NCBI GenBank assembly: GCA_025935155.1
Contig: JAICVV010000108.1
Span: 1-6,981 of the forward strand
DNA from: Alphaproteobacteria bacterium
GTDB lineage: Bacteria > Pseudomonadota > Alphaproteobacteria > Micropepsales > Micropepsaceae
Length of the DNA stretch: 6,981 bases
Direction of reading: 5' to 3'
Below, in pieces: positions 6,466-6,981 of this stretch (position 1 is its first letter; each line of letters opens with the position of its first letter). The notes under the pieces are model-generated. The model was not told where the DNA came from. It saw only the letters and a list, made by a program, of their open reading frames with translations, and searched no databases. Both the position numbers and the translations under genes were made by a program.

Positions 6466-6981
6466 ATGCGGGTAATACTGGCACAACCTCGAGGCTTCTG
6501 CGCCGGTGTGGTACGGGCTATCGACATCGTGGAGCAGGCGCTCGACCGCTACCATGCGCCCGTCTATGTGCGCCATGAGATCGTCCATAACCGCCATGTG
6601 GTGGAGGATCTGAAAAGCAAGGGTGCCCGATTTGTGGAGGAGCTGAGCGAAGTGCCGGACGGCGCCATGACGGTGTTCAGCGCGCACGGCGTCCCGCGTT
6701 CGGTGATCGATGAGGCCAGCCGGCGTGGATTACCCGTGCTGGACGCGACCTGCCCACTGGTGTCCAAAGTCCATAATCAGGGCCGCCGCTACGTCGGCGA
6801 TGCGCGCACGCTGATTCTGGTGGGACATGCCGGCCACCCAGAGGTGGAAGGCACCATGGGACAAGTGGGCGGCCCGACTTATCTGGTTTCCTCCGAATCG
6901 GATGTGGAGGCGCTGGCCATTCCCGAGGATACGCGCGTGGCCTATGTGACGCAGACTACGCTCAGCATCGACGACACCAAA
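6466..6981 (+). CDS. ispH: 4-hydroxy-3-methylbut-2-enyl diphosphate reductase (5' part)
   Basis: The first 172 residues of IspH (LytB), the iron-sulfur enzyme that reduces HMBPP to IPP and DMAPP in the last MEP-pathway step. The numbering matches the Escherichia coli enzyme closely. Cluster ligands Cys12 (in PRGFCAGV) and Cys96 (in DATCPLV) are present. So are the substrate residues His41 (VRHEIVHNR), His74 (FSAHGV), His124 and Glu126 ([11 protein letters not shown]), and the TQTTLS segment (162-167). The third cysteine and the C-terminal domain lie beyond the window, and the truncation is only the window edge. The ATG at 6466 starts exactly at the family's normal N terminus. GGAAGG (6457-6462) is only 3 bases upstream, a short spacing. 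It diverges from ispA; ispH is also often found near hopanoid genes in proteobacteria. Confidence 0.97.
   Translation, partial: MRVILAQPRGFCAGVVRAIDIVEQALDRYHAPVYVRHEIVHNRHVVEDLKSKGARFVEELSEVPDGAMTVFSAHGVPRSVIDEASRRGLPVLDATCPLVSKVHNQGRRYVGDARTLILVGHAGHPEVEGTMGQVGGPTYLVSSESDVEALAIPEDTRVAYVTQTTLSIDDTK

Noticed and set aside
6455..6475. Tiny frame (6 codons) from ATG 6455 overlapping the ispH start
   Set aside because: Could be imagined as a leader peptide, but it has no ribosome site of its own and no regulatory codon pattern; most likely chance.

Overview
The window is ordinary high-GC bacterial chromosome. The protein families (HpnN, HpnM, a bacterial-type IspA and IspH) and the tRNA point to a Gram-negative proteobacterium, most likely an alphaproteobacterium. 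That taxonomic call is inference from gene content and general sequence character, not from a search. No insertion sequence, CRISPR array, prophage gene or integrase is visible.

Layout, left to right: the C-terminal 49 codons of an unrecognised + strand gene (1-152); a tRNA-Gly(CCC) with encoded CCA (199-272, +); a class I SAM-dependent methyltransferase of unknown substrate (288-1232, -); a full-length 12-TM RND/MMPL lipid transporter matching HpnN (1380-3995, +); an MlaC/Ttg2D-family periplasmic protein matching HpnM (3999-4625, -); a second, divergent MlaC-family periplasmic protein (4794-5438, +); a complete polyprenyl/farnesyl diphosphate synthase IspA (5440-6348, -); and the first 172 codons of IspH (from 6466, +, running off the end).

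The unifying theme is isoprenoid and hopanoid lipid metabolism. IspH makes IPP and DMAPP in the final MEP-pathway step. IspA condenses them to farnesyl diphosphate, the precursor of squalene and hopanoids. HpnN, with HpnM and possibly the second MlaC-like protein, would move hopanoid-type lipids from the inner membrane across the periplasm to the outer membrane. The genes between these two ends (hpnC/D/E squalene synthesis, shc cyclase, hpnG/H tailoring) are not in the window.

The most unusual structural feature is strict strand alternation. From the tRNA onward every gene is on the opposite strand from its neighbour, so no two adjacent genes can share an operon. Convergent protein-gene pairs are separated by only 3 and 1 bases, while divergent pairs are separated by 117-168 bases that must hold back-to-back promoters.
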